From Microbacterium allomyrinae (GTDB lineage Bacteria > Actinomycetota > Actinomycetes > Actinomycetales > Microbacteriaceae), in contig NZ_JAGTTN010000003.1 of NCBI RefSeq assembly GCF_020682705.1, positions 248,001 to 312,000 on the forward strand: a stretch of DNA of 64,000 nucleotides. The letters run 5' to 3'. The notes beneath the pieces are model-generated. The model did not search any database. It was not told where the DNA came from and saw only the letters and a list, made by a program, of their open reading frames with translations. Of the stretch, positions 8,424-17,269 are shown in pieces; position 1 is the first letter of the stretch; the number at the start of each line of letters is the position of its first letter. The position numbers and the translations under genes are program-made.

Positions 8424-9421
8424 CCGAGAACTCTCTCGCGGGACTCTGTGGAACCGCCTGACGCGCGTGCCGCCCTCGCGGCAAGGGCACGGAAAGCATC
8501 GGCGAGCTCGGGCGGATCGAGAACCTCGACATCCACCTCGAACCGCATGACGCGCGCGGCGAGCGCGCCCCACGACCACGCGCCGGTCTCGAGCGTGCAC
8601 GTGTCGCAATTCACCGCGTCGACGATCCCGTCGGTGACGAAGGGTGTGACCCGCTCGGCGGCAGCGTGCATCAGCACCTTGCCCCGACACGGCCACGTGT
8701 CCGCCGAAACCGCGCCGCGGAACCGAGCGCGGAGAAACTCCTGCGGGTCGCCGCCGGGCACCGACCGTGGCGTGAACGCCTGGCCGCGATGGGACCGGAG
8801 CGACATCCGGTCCACGCGGTACACGCGCCAGTCGGCGTGCTCGTCGCTCCATCCGATCAGGTACCAGCGTCCGTTCATCGCGACGAGGTGATGCGGCTGG
8901 ATGCGCCGGGGCGCGGCATCCGCTCTGTCGTCTTTCTGCGCGCCCACTCGTGTGTAGTCGAACCGCAGCTCTTCGCGGGCGCGGACGGCGGCGGAGATCT
9001 GCGCCAGCGCGCTGGGATCGACCGGGACAGCGGATTCGACCGCGGCGGTGAAATCGACGGCGTCCAGCCGCGTGCGAAGTCGCTCCGGCAGGACGTGGCG
9101 GATGGATGCCAGCGCACGCTCGGCCGCGTCTTCGATGCCCGCCGAAGACAGCGCGGCCGCATGCAGGGCGATGGTGATCGCGACGGCCTGGTCGTCGTCG
9201 AACAGGAGCGGCGGGAGTTCGCTGCCCGCCTCGAGGCGGTAGCCGCCCTCCGGACCCTTGATGGCCCTGATGCGGTATCCGAGTTTGCGCAGCCGATCCA
9301 CGTCGCGGCGGACGGTGCGCGGGCTCACCTCCAGCCGCTCGGCGAGCACTCCCCCGGCCCAGTCGCGCCGGGTCTGCAGCAGCGACAGCAGAGTCAGCAC
9401 GCGGGACGACGTCTTGAGCAC
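8420..9421 (-). CDS. WYL-domain transcriptional regulator (YafY type)
   Basis: A 333-residue regulator. Residues 1-60 form a DeoR-like winged helix (LAERLEVSPRTVRRDVDRLRKLGY). The middle carries a WYL domain (NGRWYLIGWSDEHADWRVYRVDRM), thought to sense small molecules or nucleic acid, followed by the WCX C-terminal part. The GTG at 9421 is chosen because GAGAGGA lies at correct distance upstream and the domain begins immediately after. It is divergent from a VOC protein gene (9528) and coupled to a VanZ-like gene; such regulator-glyoxalase pairs are common, so control of the divergent gene is likely. Confidence 0.9.
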   Translation of the reverse strand: MLKTSSRVLTLLSLLQTRRDWAGGVLAERLEVSPRTVRRDVDRLRKLGYRIRAIKGPEGGYRLEAGSELPPLLFDDDQAVAITIALHAAALSSAGIEDAAERALASIRHVLPERLRTRLDAVDFTAAVESAVPVDPSALAQISAAVRAREELRFDYTRVGAQKDDRADAAPRRIQPHHLVAMNGRWYLIGWSDEHADWRVYRVDRMSLRSHRGQAFTPRSVPGGDPQEFLRARFRGAVSADTWPCRGKVLMHAAAERVTPFVTDGIVDAVNCDTCTLETGAWSWGALAARVMRFEVDVEVLDPPELADAFRALAARAARASGGSTESRERVLG

Positions 9422-9527
9422 GAGGACATCCTCTCGTCTATAGCGGACACTGGCTGGCCGCTTCTTCCGAGAGTGTCGAGACCGCACCCGCCGCCGGGCG
9501 GACCGCGCATTCGACAGGAGTCCCGTC

Positions 9528-9950
9528 ATGACGATCCAGACCACCACCCACCTCAACTTCCGCGGCACCGCCCGCGAGGCGCTCGAGTTCTACCAGACCG
9601 TGTTCGGCGGCGAACTGACCACGATCAGCTACGCCGACATGGGCAACGCCGATCCCGACACGGCCGATCACGTCGTGTGGGGTCAGGTTGCGGCCGCGAA
9701 CGGCTTCCGGATCATGGCGTACGACGTCTACCCGCACCTCCCGTGGGAACAGGGCCGCGATCCCTTCTTCGTCTCCGTGCGCGGAACGGACGCAGCTGAA
9801 CTCACCGGCCTCTGGACGAAGCTCTCCGATGGCGCCACCGTGCGCCAGCCGCTCGAGCCCTCGCCGTGGGCACCGCTCTACGGCCAGCTCACCGACCGCT
9901 TCGGTGTGACGTGGGTGCTCGATATCGCGGCCGCCTACGCCGCGGTCTGA
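9528..9950 (+). CDS. VOC family protein (PhnB/glyoxalase-like)
   Basis: A 140-residue protein of the vicinal-oxygen-chelate superfamily, PhnB-like subgroup, recognisable from the start LNFRGTAREALEFYQTVFGG and the end YGQLTDRFGVTWVLDI. Single-domain members form dimers; many have lost the metal-binding residues and have no known enzymatic role. The substrate is not predictable. AGGAG precedes the ATG. It is divergent from the WYL regulator, which probably controls it. Confidence 0.9.
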   Translation: MTIQTTTHLNFRGTAREALEFYQTVFGGELTTISYADMGNADPDTADHVVWGQVAAANGFRIMAYDVYPHLPWEQGRDPFFVSVRGTDAAELTGLWTKLSDGATVRQPLEPSPWAPLYGQLTDRFGVTWVLDIAAAYAAV

Positions 9951-10065
9951 GTCGACAGCGATCGTGGGGCGAGCGTCGACGGCGTCTGGCGGTCGGCGCT
10001 CGCGCCACACCCGAGCGCTCTTCCACGCGGTTTCCGCGACCGGCATTCCGGCCACGCAGCGCCGT

Positions 10066-11049
10066 CTATCCGAGCACTGCCGCCCGCCATGCCGTGAGGC
10101 CCGCCGCGATCAACCGCGTGTCGGCCCAGGGCATCTCGGGCGCTTCCAGGCGCCCCTCGGCGAGCGCCAGCGAGACGGCATCAGCCTCGGCGGCCATCGG
10201 CTGGATCGACGGCACCTCGATCACGCGGCGTCCACCGGACTCGTGCAGCGTGAGGGTCGTCGCGCTCGCGGCGCGGTCACCCCAGGCGTCGGGCAGCTCG
10301 ATCATCCCGTCGGTGCACCGGATCAGCGCCGACCGCGGCAGATCCCGCACGATGGATGTCTCCAGTGCGGCCACGAGCCCGCCGACGTCGAACTCCCCCG
10401 TCGCGTGACCGTCGACGCCATCGACGAGGGTTCCGGATGCCGTGCGCAGGGCGATCGCGCCGGGCCGCGGCTCTGCCCCCGCCACTGCCACGTCGACCGC
10501 CAACGACAGCGGATAGCAGCCGACATCGAGGATCGCTCCCCCGGCGAGCGCCGGATCGAACAGTCTGCCGTCGTGCGCGCCGGCGGCGAAGCCGAAGGAT
10601 GCCTCGACCCGCTCGGGTGCGCCGAGTGCGCCGTCCGCCAGCACGGACCGCAGTGCCTCGGCGAATGGTCCGAAGCGGTTCTTGAACGCCTCGACGAACA
10701 CGCGGCCCTCCCGCTCGGCCACCGCCAGGATCCGCTCGACGTCGGCCGCGTCCGGACTCGCGGGCTTCTCGCACAGCACGGCCTTGCCCGCTTCGAGCGC
10801 ACGGATGGCGAGGTCGGCGTGCGTGGTGTGCACCGTGCCGATGTACACGGCATCCACGTCGTCTCGCGCGAGCACCTCGTCGTACGAGCCCGACATCGCG
10901 GCGCCGTGCTCTGCCGCGAACGCCGCCGCCCGTTCGGGCGACGAACTGCCCACCGCGTGCAGCACGCCCTGGGACGACGCCCGCAGCCCCGTCACGAAGT
11001 CCCGGCTGATCGCTCCCGGGCCGAGCACGGCCCATCTCGTGAGTGCCAT
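10066..11049 (-). CDS. Gfo/Idh/MocA family oxidoreductase
   Basis: A 327-residue NAD(P)-dependent dehydrogenase. The N-terminal Rossmann part begins RWAVLGPGAISRDF and contains the family signature CEKPAS near residue 98 (the Lys helps catalysis); the C-terminal part carries GGAILDVGCYPLSLA, the conserved region of the dimerisation/substrate domain. Related enzymes act on sugars, inositols or trans-dihydrodiols; the substrate here is unknown. TAGCCT (11057-11062) ends seven bases before the ATG with no ribosome binding site, suggesting a leaderless transcript. It stands alone. Confidence 0.92.
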   Translation of the reverse strand: MALTRWAVLGPGAISRDFVTGLRASSQGVLHAVGSSSPERAAAFAAEHGAAMSGSYDEVLARDDVDAVYIGTVHTTHADLAIRALEAGKAVLCEKPASPDAADVERILAVAEREGRVFVEAFKNRFGPFAEALRSVLADGALGAPERVEASFGFAAGAHDGRLFDPALAGGAILDVGCYPLSLAVDVAVAGAEPRPGAIALRTASGTLVDGVDGHATGEFDVGGLVAALETSIVRDLPRSALIRCTDGMIELPDAWGDRAASATTLTLHESGGRRVIEVPSIQPMAAEADAVSLALAEGRLEAPEMPWADTRLIAAGLTAWRAAVLG

Positions 11050-11141
11050 GGCCCCGAGGCTACCCGCCGCCCCCGCGGTCGGCACCCGCATGAACGTCGG
11101 GGCGGCATCACGATCCCGCACCGCCGCGCCACACCTGCGGA

Positions 11142-12026
11142 TCAGGCGATCGGCTCCGCGGTCTCCCGCGCTGCGCGGGTCGACGAGCGCACCGCGCCGA
11201 TGCTCGCGGCGATGACGAGGGCGATGCCGCCGATCTCGAGCCACGACATATGCTGGCCCAGGAATACGAACCCCGCCAACGCGGCGGTAGCGGGGGCGAG
11301 GCTCATCAGGATCGCGAATACGGCCGCCGGAAGCCGCCGCAGCGCGACCAGCTCGAACGCATAGGGGATCGTCGACGACAGCACCGCCACGGCCGCGCCG
11401 AGCGCTACGATCTCGATGCGCAGAAGGGCGGCACCGGCATCCGCGATTCCGAAGGGGAGCGAGATGATCGCGCCGATCGCCATCGCGAGCGCCAGCCCGT
11501 CCAGCTTCGGAAAGGCCCGGCCCACACGGGCCGACGCGAGGATGTAGAACGCCCAGCTCGCCGCCGCGCCCAGGGCGAAGAGCACTCCGACCGGGTCGAG
11601 GCGGTCCCATCCGCCGCCACCGAGCGCCACCACTCCGGCGAGGGCGAGCAGGGCCCACAGCCACGCCGACGCGCGACGGCTCGCCACGATCGACAGCACG
11701 AGCGGGCCCAGCACCTCGATCGTCACGGTCACACCGAGCGGCAGCCGCTCGAGCGCGAGGTAGAAGAGCGCGTTCATGCCGGCCAGCACGAGCCCGAAGA
11801 GGGCGACAGCCGTCCAGTTAGGACGCGAGTGGCCACGGAGGCTCGGGCGGGCGATCAGCAGCAGCACCACGGCCGAGAAGACCAGCCGCAGCATCACCAT
11901 GCCGAGCGGACCGACCGTGGGGAACAGCAGCACCGCGAGCGATGCGCCGACCTCCTGGCAGGCGAGGCCCGCGATCACCAGCAGGATCGCGGGAGTGGTA
12001 CCGCCGCGCGGCGCCGCCAGAGTCAC
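11142..12026 (-). CDS. EamA/DMT-type exporter (RhtA-like)
   Basis: A 294-residue membrane protein with about ten hydrophobic helices in two EamA repeats; it resembles RhtA, the threonine/homoserine exporter of E. coli, especially around RLVFSAVVLLLIARP and EVLGPLVLSIVASRR. Export of an amino acid or related metabolite is likely; the substrate is inference. The start is uncertain: GTG at 12026 has a GGAG five bases upstream, while an in-frame GTG at 12053 would add nine residues. It follows the serine-hydrolase-like gene on the same strand with a gap of about 130 bases. Confidence 0.85.
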   Translation of the reverse strand: MTLAAPRGGTTPAILLVIAGLACQEVGASLAVLLFPTVGPLGMVMLRLVFSAVVLLLIARPSLRGHSRPNWTAVALFGLVLAGMNALFYLALERLPLGVTVTIEVLGPLVLSIVASRRASAWLWALLALAGVVALGGGGWDRLDPVGVLFALGAAASWAFYILASARVGRAFPKLDGLALAMAIGAIISLPFGIADAGAALLRIEIVALGAAVAVLSSTIPYAFELVALRRLPAAVFAILMSLAPATAALAGFVFLGQHMSWLEIGGIALVIAASIGAVRSSTRAARETAEPIA

Positions 12027-12159
12027 CGGGGCTCCGCGGTTCCCGCCGTGCACGTCCTCGCCCCACCTGACAGCCGTCCCGCGGTCCGGGGCCCGGAGAG
12101 CCGCGGTCCCACGAGCACCGTCACGGCGCTGCGTGCCGAGGTGGTCTGCGCCCCGAGCG

Positions 12160-13428
12160 TCACTCGGGTGCCGGCGGGGTGCACACGGCAGCCGCGGCGA
12201 TGGCCTCGTGGTACTGCTCGGCGGTCCACGGGAGCCCCGCCTCGGGCGCCGTCTGCCCGTCGGTCGCCGGAGCCTTCGACGCGATCGCGGCCAACTCCCA
12301 CGCGAGGTAGGCGCCGACGTTCGCATCGACGGCGGAGTTGTTGAGCACGACCGCGACGGTGAGGCCGGTGGCCGGGTCGGAGAACGCCGCGGTGATGTAG
12401 CCCGGAACCTTGCCGAACTGGCCGATGAGCGAACCGGCCTGCAGGGCTCCGCCCGCAGCGGTGTACCAGGACGGCGCGTCACCGGTGGCCGGGAGAGGGT
12501 CGGCGAAGCGGTCCTCGTCCGCGACGAGCGCCCCCGACGCCATCGCCTGGACATAGCGTCCCAGGTCGTCGATGTCGGTGATCACCCCCGCATCCGTGAA
12601 CCCGATGCTCGTCGACGTGTCGGTGAGGTCGCGAGGCTGCGCGCAGTCCACCGGGCCCTCGGCGGTCGGCATCGACTGACCGCCCGCGAGCAGGGCTCCG
12701 CCGTCGGCGTCACCCAGGGCGGTCGCCGCGAGGTCGAGCGGATCGACGATGTGGTCTGCGTAGAGATCAGCGGCGCTCTGCCCCGTGGCGCGTTCGAGGG
12801 CCAGGCCCAGCAGCACGTACCCGGCGTCGGAGTCGCGGTACGCCGCGCCCGGTGCGCCGCCGCGAGGCTGGCCGAGGCCGAAGCTGGCGAGATACCGCGG
12901 GTCCCAGGTGCGGGTCGGGTTCGCGAGCCACACCGCGTAGAGCTGAGATGCGAAGGAGCCGATCCCCGAGGTGCCGTCGCAGAGCTGTTCGAGGGTGACG
13001 TCCGAGAGATCGGGCACACCCGCGACGTACTGCGAGACGCTGTCGCTCAGCTTCACCGTGCCGGACGCGGCGACCTCGTACAGGACGTCGCACGTCATCG
13101 CACGCGTGATCTTGCCCGCCGGGAAGCGCATGTCGGCGGTCACATCGCCGCCGCCGTCGGGGCGCTGGGTGCCGAGGCCCGCGACCCAGCTGCCGCTCCA
13201 GGGTGCCCACACGCCCACGATCGCGCCGGATGACCCGCTCGTCCCCATGGCGTGGGTGACGGCATCCTGCAGCTGCTGCACCGTCTCGTCGGGCAGCGCG
13301 ACATCCGCCTGCGGGGGCGTGTCGACGTCGACGTGCTGGTCCAGCGCGCAACCGGCGAGGACGAGCGCAGACAGGACGACACCCGTGATGGCCGCGATGG
13401 CGCGGTGTCGATTGGAGCGGGTCCGCAT
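12160..13428 (-). CDS. beta-lactamase-fold lipoprotein, catalytically degenerate
   Basis: A 422-residue lipoprotein (lipobox LVLAGC, Cys27) with the overall pattern of class C beta-lactamase/DD-peptidase-like serine hydrolases. The catalytic motifs are altered: where SxxK is expected the sequence reads GKITRAMT, with Lys106 in place of the nucleophile Ser and Arg109 in place of Lys; where YxN is expected before GYVLLG it reads DSD (199-201). The third motif (HxG/KTG region) reads FGKVPGY. I infer a non-catalytic, surface-anchored protein, perhaps peptidoglycan-binding. Reading frame and length are intact, so this is not simple decay. The GGGGGG/TGAGA stretch before the ATG may act as ribosome binding site. 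Confidence 0.85.
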   Translation of the reverse strand: MRTRSNRHRAIAAITGVVLSALVLAGCALDQHVDVDTPPQADVALPDETVQQLQDAVTHAMGTSGSSGAIVGVWAPWSGSWVAGLGTQRPDGGGDVTADMRFPAGKITRAMTCDVLYEVAASGTVKLSDSVSQYVAGVPDLSDVTLEQLCDGTSGIGSFASQLYAVWLANPTRTWDPRYLASFGLGQPRGGAPGAAYRDSDAGYVLLGLALERATGQSAADLYADHIVDPLDLAATALGDADGGALLAGGQSMPTAEGPVDCAQPRDLTDTSTSIGFTDAGVITDIDDLGRYVQAMASGALVADEDRFADPLPATGDAPSWYTAAGGALQAGSLIGQFGKVPGYITAAFSDPATGLTVAVVLNNSAVDANVGAYLAWELAAIASKAPATDGQTAPEAGLPWTAEQYHEAIAAAAVCTPPAPE

Positions 13429-13507
13429 TCTCACCCCCCGATGATGTGCATTGAATTCAAACACACCCGGGTCGTGTCCGCCGCGCGGCGATCCGTAGGG
13501 TGGAGGG

Positions 13508-13834
13508 ATGACGCATCTTTTCGACGACGCCGTGCTCGCCGGCGTGCTCGGCCACATGAACGGCGACCACGGCGACGACAACCTCCTGATCTCGCGCGCA
13601 TTCGCCGCCGAGTCCGGGGTCGACGCCGCCGACATCGTGGATGCGCGGATGGACGGCTTCGACGGCGACGGCGGGCGCTGGACGGCGACGCTCAGCGACG
13701 GTGCGACCGCGACGATCGTGGCCCCCTGGCCGGGCGGGCCCATCTCGGAACGCCCCGAGGTGCGACGCGAAGTGGTCGCCCTGTACGACGAGGCGTGCCG
13801 GCGTCTGGGAGTCGAACCACGCCCTCACGCGTGA
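13508..13834 (+). CDS. DUF2470 heme-utilisation-associated protein
   Basis: A 108-residue protein matching DUF2470, the small domain that also forms the C-terminus of HugZ-type heme proteins (LGHMNGDHGDDNLLI and DGFDGDGGRWTA). It lies 51 bases upstream of a heme oxygenase on the same strand, supporting a role in heme binding or iron release from heme; the exact function is unknown. TAGGGT (13496-13501) ends six bases before the ATG, consistent with a leaderless transcript, although a purine-rich GGAGGG also touches the start. Confidence 0.88.
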   Translation: MTHLFDDAVLAGVLGHMNGDHGDDNLLISRAFAAESGVDAADIVDARMDGFDGDGGRWTATLSDGATATIVAPWPGGPISERPEVRREVVALYDEACRRLGVEPRPHA

Positions 13835-13848
13835 TCCTTCGAAACCTC

Positions 13849-13867
13849 GTAGGTTAGGCGAGCCTAA
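13849..13867 (+). promoter_or_regulatory. DtxR/IdeR-type iron box upstream of heme oxygenase
   Basis: GTAGGTTAGGCGAGCCTAA matches 16 of 19 positions of the DtxR/IdeR consensus as I recall it, and has the core inverted repeat TTAGGC-GA-GCCTAA (13854-13867). It sits just upstream of the -10 box at 13874-13879 and would cover the -35 region, so iron-loaded DtxR/IdeR should repress the heme oxygenase gene. Binding is inferred from the match. Confidence 0.87.
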
Positions 13868-13873
13868 ATCTCC

Positions 13874-13879
13874 TACAAT
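13874..13879 (+). promoter_or_regulatory. -10 box of leaderless heme oxygenase promoter
   Basis: TACAAT ends six bases before the ATG at 13886, and no ribosome binding site precedes that ATG. The transcript should therefore begin at or within a base of the start codon. The iron box at 13849-13867 overlaps the expected -35 position. Confidence 0.75.
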
Positions 13880-13885
13880 GGCCAC

Positions 13886-14539
13886 ATGAGCGACCCGATC
13901 ACGTTCTCCACGGCCTTGCGCGAGCGCTCCAGCCGCGCCCACTCCTCGAGCGAGCACGCCGGCTTCATGGCCGACCTCATGAAGGGGGAGGGCACGCGCG
14001 AGGACTACATCGCACTCGTCGCCCAGCACTGGTTCATCTACGAGGCGCTCGAGCGCACCGCGGGCCAGATGCGCAACGACCCGGTGGCCGCGGTGTTCAT
14101 CAGCGACAAGCTGACGCGTATCCCGGCACTCGAGGCGGACCTCGAGTTCCTGCTGGGTCCCGACTGGCGCGACCTCATCGAGCCACTGCCCACGACGCAG
14201 CGGTACGTCGACCGCATCAACGAGGTCGGCGCCACGTGGGCGGGCGGCTTCGTCGCGCACCACTACACGCGCTACCTCGGCGACCTGTCGGGCGGCCAGT
14301 TCATCGGGCGTCTCATGGCGCGCCGGTTCGGCTTCGAGACCAATGGCATCGGGTTCTACCTCTTCGACGACATCGCCGACCCGAAGGCGTTCAAGGACGT
14401 CTACCGCGACCAGCTCGACGCTGCTCCGTGGGATGCCGCAGAGCAGGAGCGCGTGATCGACGAGGTCCTCCTCGCCTACCGCTTCAACACCGAGCTTTTC
14501 GACGACCTCGCGACCGCGAAGGCCTCCCAGGTCGCCTGA
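13886..14539 (+). CDS. hmuO: heme oxygenase (HmuO type)
   Basis: A 217-residue heme oxygenase that opens heme to biliverdin, CO and free iron in the cytosol. The heme-ligand His is His19 (SRAHSSSEH), and the family signature YLGDLSGGQ is at about residues 130-138, followed by the conserved FYLF and KDVYR regions. It resembles corynebacterial HmuO in length and pattern. The gene follows a DUF2470 gene and carries a DtxR/IdeR-type box over its promoter, so induction under iron limitation is expected. A heme ABC importer is not in the window. Confidence 0.95.
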   Translation: MSDPITFSTALRERSSRAHSSSEHAGFMADLMKGEGTREDYIALVAQHWFIYEALERTAGQMRNDPVAAVFISDKLTRIPALEADLEFLLGPDWRDLIEPLPTTQRYVDRINEVGATWAGGFVAHHYTRYLGDLSGGQFIGRLMARRFGFETNGIGFYLFDDIADPKAFKDVYRDQLDAAPWDAAEQERVIDEVLLAYRFNTELFDDLATAKASQVA

Positions 14540-14580
14540 CGCTGTTCACGGCACCTGCCGACGGGACCGATGCGGGGAAC

Positions 14581-15978
14581 CTACCCCTTCGGGAGCGTCG
14601 GGGTGGATGACGCAGCCCGCACGCCGGCCATGAACCGCTGCACGTCGGGATCGACACGGATGTCGCTCGGCCGGAGCGGCCGCGACAGGTACAGCCCGTC
14701 GAGCGAGGTCAGCCGTGACAGCGCGACGTAGGTCTGACCGGGCGCGAAGGCACCCGAGCCGAGGTCGATGACGGCGCGGTCGTAGGTCTTGCCCTGCGAC
14801 TTGTGGATCGTGACGGCCCACGCGAGACGCAGCGGAAACTGAGTGAACTCCGCGACGATGTCGCGCGTCAGCTTCTTGGATCCCGCGTTGTACGAATAGC
14901 GGTACTTCTCCCAGACCGCAGGCTCCACGTCGAACTCCTCGCCGTCGACCTCGACACGCACGCTCTCGCCGGCGATCCGCGTTACCGTGCCGATCGTGCC
15001 GTTCACCCAGCGAGGGGGCTCGCCGAAGCCCTGAGTGTCGTTGCGCAGGAACATCACCTGTGCGCCGACCTTGAGCTTGAGCTCGGAATCGGCCGGGTAC
15101 CCGGCTTCTCCCCGCCCGAAATCGCCGGTGATCTCGGCGTGCGCGGTCTGCTCGCGGCCGACCAGCTCGTCGAGGTGGCGACGGTTGATGTTGTTGACGA
15201 TGTCGTTGCGCGTCGCGAGGGTGATGATCGGATGCTCGCCGTCGGCGGGGTCGGGAGGGGTGCGCGCACCCGTGTCATTGAGGATCTGGGCGATGTCGGC
15301 GGTCACGCGTCCGTACCGGACCGCATTGAGCATCGCTTTGAAGGCGGGGTCGGCTTGACGGTGGATGTCGACGAGCTCGCGGATGTTGAGCTCGGCTCCG
15401 TACGAGCCCACGTCGAGGATGCCGTCGCTCGCGGCCTCGCCGACCCACACCTTCGCGTCGAAGAACCAGAACGAGCGGTAGTGGTCGCGGACGTAGCGCA
15501 TCTCGTCGCCGCGGGGCGGCACCGGGGCCAGCTGGTACGGGTCGCCGAACATCACGATCTGCGTGCCGCCGAACGGCTCGGAGCGCCGGCCGCGGGCCTG
15601 CCGCAGGGCGCGGTCCATGGCATCCATGAGGTCGGCGTTGACCATCGAGATCTCGTCGATCACGAGGGTGTCGATCGCGTTGAGCAGTTTGCGCGTCGCA
15701 TCGGACTGGGCTTCGTCGGACGCGCCGATCAGGCCGATCGGAAGCTTGAACAGCGAATGGATCGTCTGCCCGTCGACGTTGAGCGCCGCGACCCCCGTGG
15801 GCGCGCACACCGCGATCTGCTTCTCCGTGTTCCACGCGAGATGCTGCAGGAGAGTCGACTTGCCCGTTCCCGCGCGCCCGGTGACGAACACGTGCTCACG
15901 CGTGTCTTCGATGAGCCGGAACAGCGCCTCTTGCTCGGCCGACAGCGCGGGCGCGGCAGACGGAGGTGGCATGGTCAC
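14581..15978 (-). CDS. Pif1/RecD-like superfamily 1 DNA helicase
   Basis: A 465-residue helicase. Walker A is GRAGTGKS (residues 34-41), Walker B/DEXX is LVIDEIS near 107, and the late motifs TIHKSQGKTYDR and YVALSRLTSLDGLYL match the C-terminal half of Pif1- and RecD-type helicases. Pif1 enzymes unwind DNA 5' to 3', including G-quadruplexes, which is relevant in such a G-rich genome; the cellular role here is inferred. TAACAT (15985-15990) ends six bases before the GTG at 15978; the ATG two codons later is an alternative. It is convergent with the heme oxygenase gene, 41 bases apart. Confidence 0.9.
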   Translation of the reverse strand: MTMPPPSAAPALSAEQEALFRLIEDTREHVFVTGRAGTGKSTLLQHLAWNTEKQIAVCAPTGVAALNVDGQTIHSLFKLPIGLIGASDEAQSDATRKLLNAIDTLVIDEISMVNADLMDAMDRALRQARGRRSEPFGGTQIVMFGDPYQLAPVPPRGDEMRYVRDHYRSFWFFDAKVWVGEAASDGILDVGSYGAELNIRELVDIHRQADPAFKAMLNAVRYGRVTADIAQILNDTGARTPPDPADGEHPIITLATRNDIVNNINRRHLDELVGREQTAHAEITGDFGRGEAGYPADSELKLKVGAQVMFLRNDTQGFGEPPRWVNGTIGTVTRIAGESVRVEVDGEEFDVEPAVWEKYRYSYNAGSKKLTRDIVAEFTQFPLRLAWAVTIHKSQGKTYDRAVIDLGSGAFAPGQTYVALSRLTSLDGLYLSRPLRPSDIRVDPDVQRFMAGVRAASSTPTLPKG

Positions 15979-16113
15979 TGCTTCATGTTAACGAGCGGAT
16001 GCCGCCGCCCGGTCGCCCGCGCCGCGATCGGTGGACACCTGGGCGATGTCGTCGTATTGCACAGGTTACGCATCCACAGGGGGCTCTCGGGCGGCTCTTC
16101 CTAGACTGGGCGG

Positions 16114-17265
16114 GTGGATCAGGGGGCTGTGGACACGGAGCACGGGCGCGCGACAGCGCCTCCGAACGGTCCGGCGACCCCCGCGCAGCCCACCACAGCC
16201 ACGCTCATCCAGCCACCGCGCAGGCCGCGGCGACGCGCCGGACTCGTCGTGGACCTCACCCTGCTGGGCGTGGTGGGAGCGTTGCTCATCGCCGCCGCGG
16301 CCGCCGCGACCGGAGTGATCCAGCGCGAGTTCTACAGCCCGACCGCGTTCGTCGAGCGCTACCTCGGGCTCCTCGCCGACGGCAATGCGGCGGACGCGCT
16401 GATGCTGCCGGGCGTCACGGTCAGCTCCGCCCAGCTCGAGGCGGCTGGGCTCCCCGCGACCGCGTCCGAGGCGCTGCTGCGCAGCGCCGCCCTCGCGCCG
16501 CTCACCGACGTGCGCGTGGTGTCGGAAGAAGTGGACGGCGATATCACGCGCGTCACCGTCGCATACGACGCCCGCGGGTACGACGGCACCACGACCTTCG
16601 ATGTCGAGCGCGACGGCGCGATCGGCCTCGCACCGACCTGGCGCTTCGCGACGAGCCCGCTCGCCGTGATGAACCTCACGGTCGAGGGTTCGATGTCGTT
16701 CGACGTCAACGGATTCACCGTCGACAAGCGACAGGTGTCCGTCGACGGAGTAGATGCCGATCCGCTGGCGCCCGTACCGCTGCTGGTCTTCTCACCCGGC
16801 CTCTACTCCGTCTCGGTCGACACGCCGATCGCGGGCACCCCGGGTGTCGCGGTGCTGTCGGACAGCCCGTTCCACACCATCCCCATCGAGGTGCAGGCCG
16901 AGGCGACCGACGAGTTCGTGCGAGTCGTCCAGCAGGAGGTCGAGAAGTTCCTCACCGCGTGCGCGACGCAAGAGGTGCTGCAGCCGACCGCGTGCCCGTT
17001 CGGCTACGTCGTCCAGGACCGCATCGCCTCGGTGCCGAAGTGGTCGATCGTTCAGCAGCCGACCATCGCGGTCGCACCCGACGGAGCGGGCTGGGGGATC
17101 CTGGCCGCCGAAGCCGTCGCTCACATCGAGGTCGACATCCGCTCTCTCTTCGACGGCCGGGTGCGCGCCGTGAGCGAGGATGTCCCGTTCATCGTGAAGG
17201 GCACCATCACGATCCTTCCCGACGGCAAGGCATCGATCCTCGTCACCGGTCCCGACACGACCTGA
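16114..17265 (+). CDS. membrane-anchored extracellular protein, unknown
   Basis: A 383-residue protein with a Pro/Thr-rich cytoplasmic N-terminus ending in a basic RRPRRRAG patch, one membrane helix at about residues 43-66, and a large outside region rich in Val, Thr and Asp. The outside region carries NTF2-like and beta-sandwich-looking stretches (FVERYLGLLADGNAADAL; LYSVSVDTPIAGTPG) of the kind seen in cell-envelope proteins of this group. I cannot name a function. TAGACT (16102-16107) ends six bases before the GTG start. It is divergent from the helicase and convergent with CopD-CtaG, four bases apart. Confidence 0.75.
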   Translation: MDQGAVDTEHGRATAPPNGPATPAQPTTATLIQPPRRPRRRAGLVVDLTLLGVVGALLIAAAAAATGVIQREFYSPTAFVERYLGLLADGNAADALMLPGVTVSSAQLEAAGLPATASEALLRSAALAPLTDVRVVSEEVDGDITRVTVAYDARGYDGTTTFDVERDGAIGLAPTWRFATSPLAVMNLTVEGSMSFDVNGFTVDKRQVSVDGVDADPLAPVPLLVFSPGLYSVSVDTPIAGTPGVAVLSDSPFHTIPIEVQAEATDEFVRVVQQEVEKFLTACATQEVLQPTACPFGYVVQDRIASVPKWSIVQQPTIAVAPDGAGWGILAAEAVAHIEVDIRSLFDGRVRAVSEDVPFIVKGTITILPDGKASILVTGPDTT

Positions 17266-17269
17266 GCTG

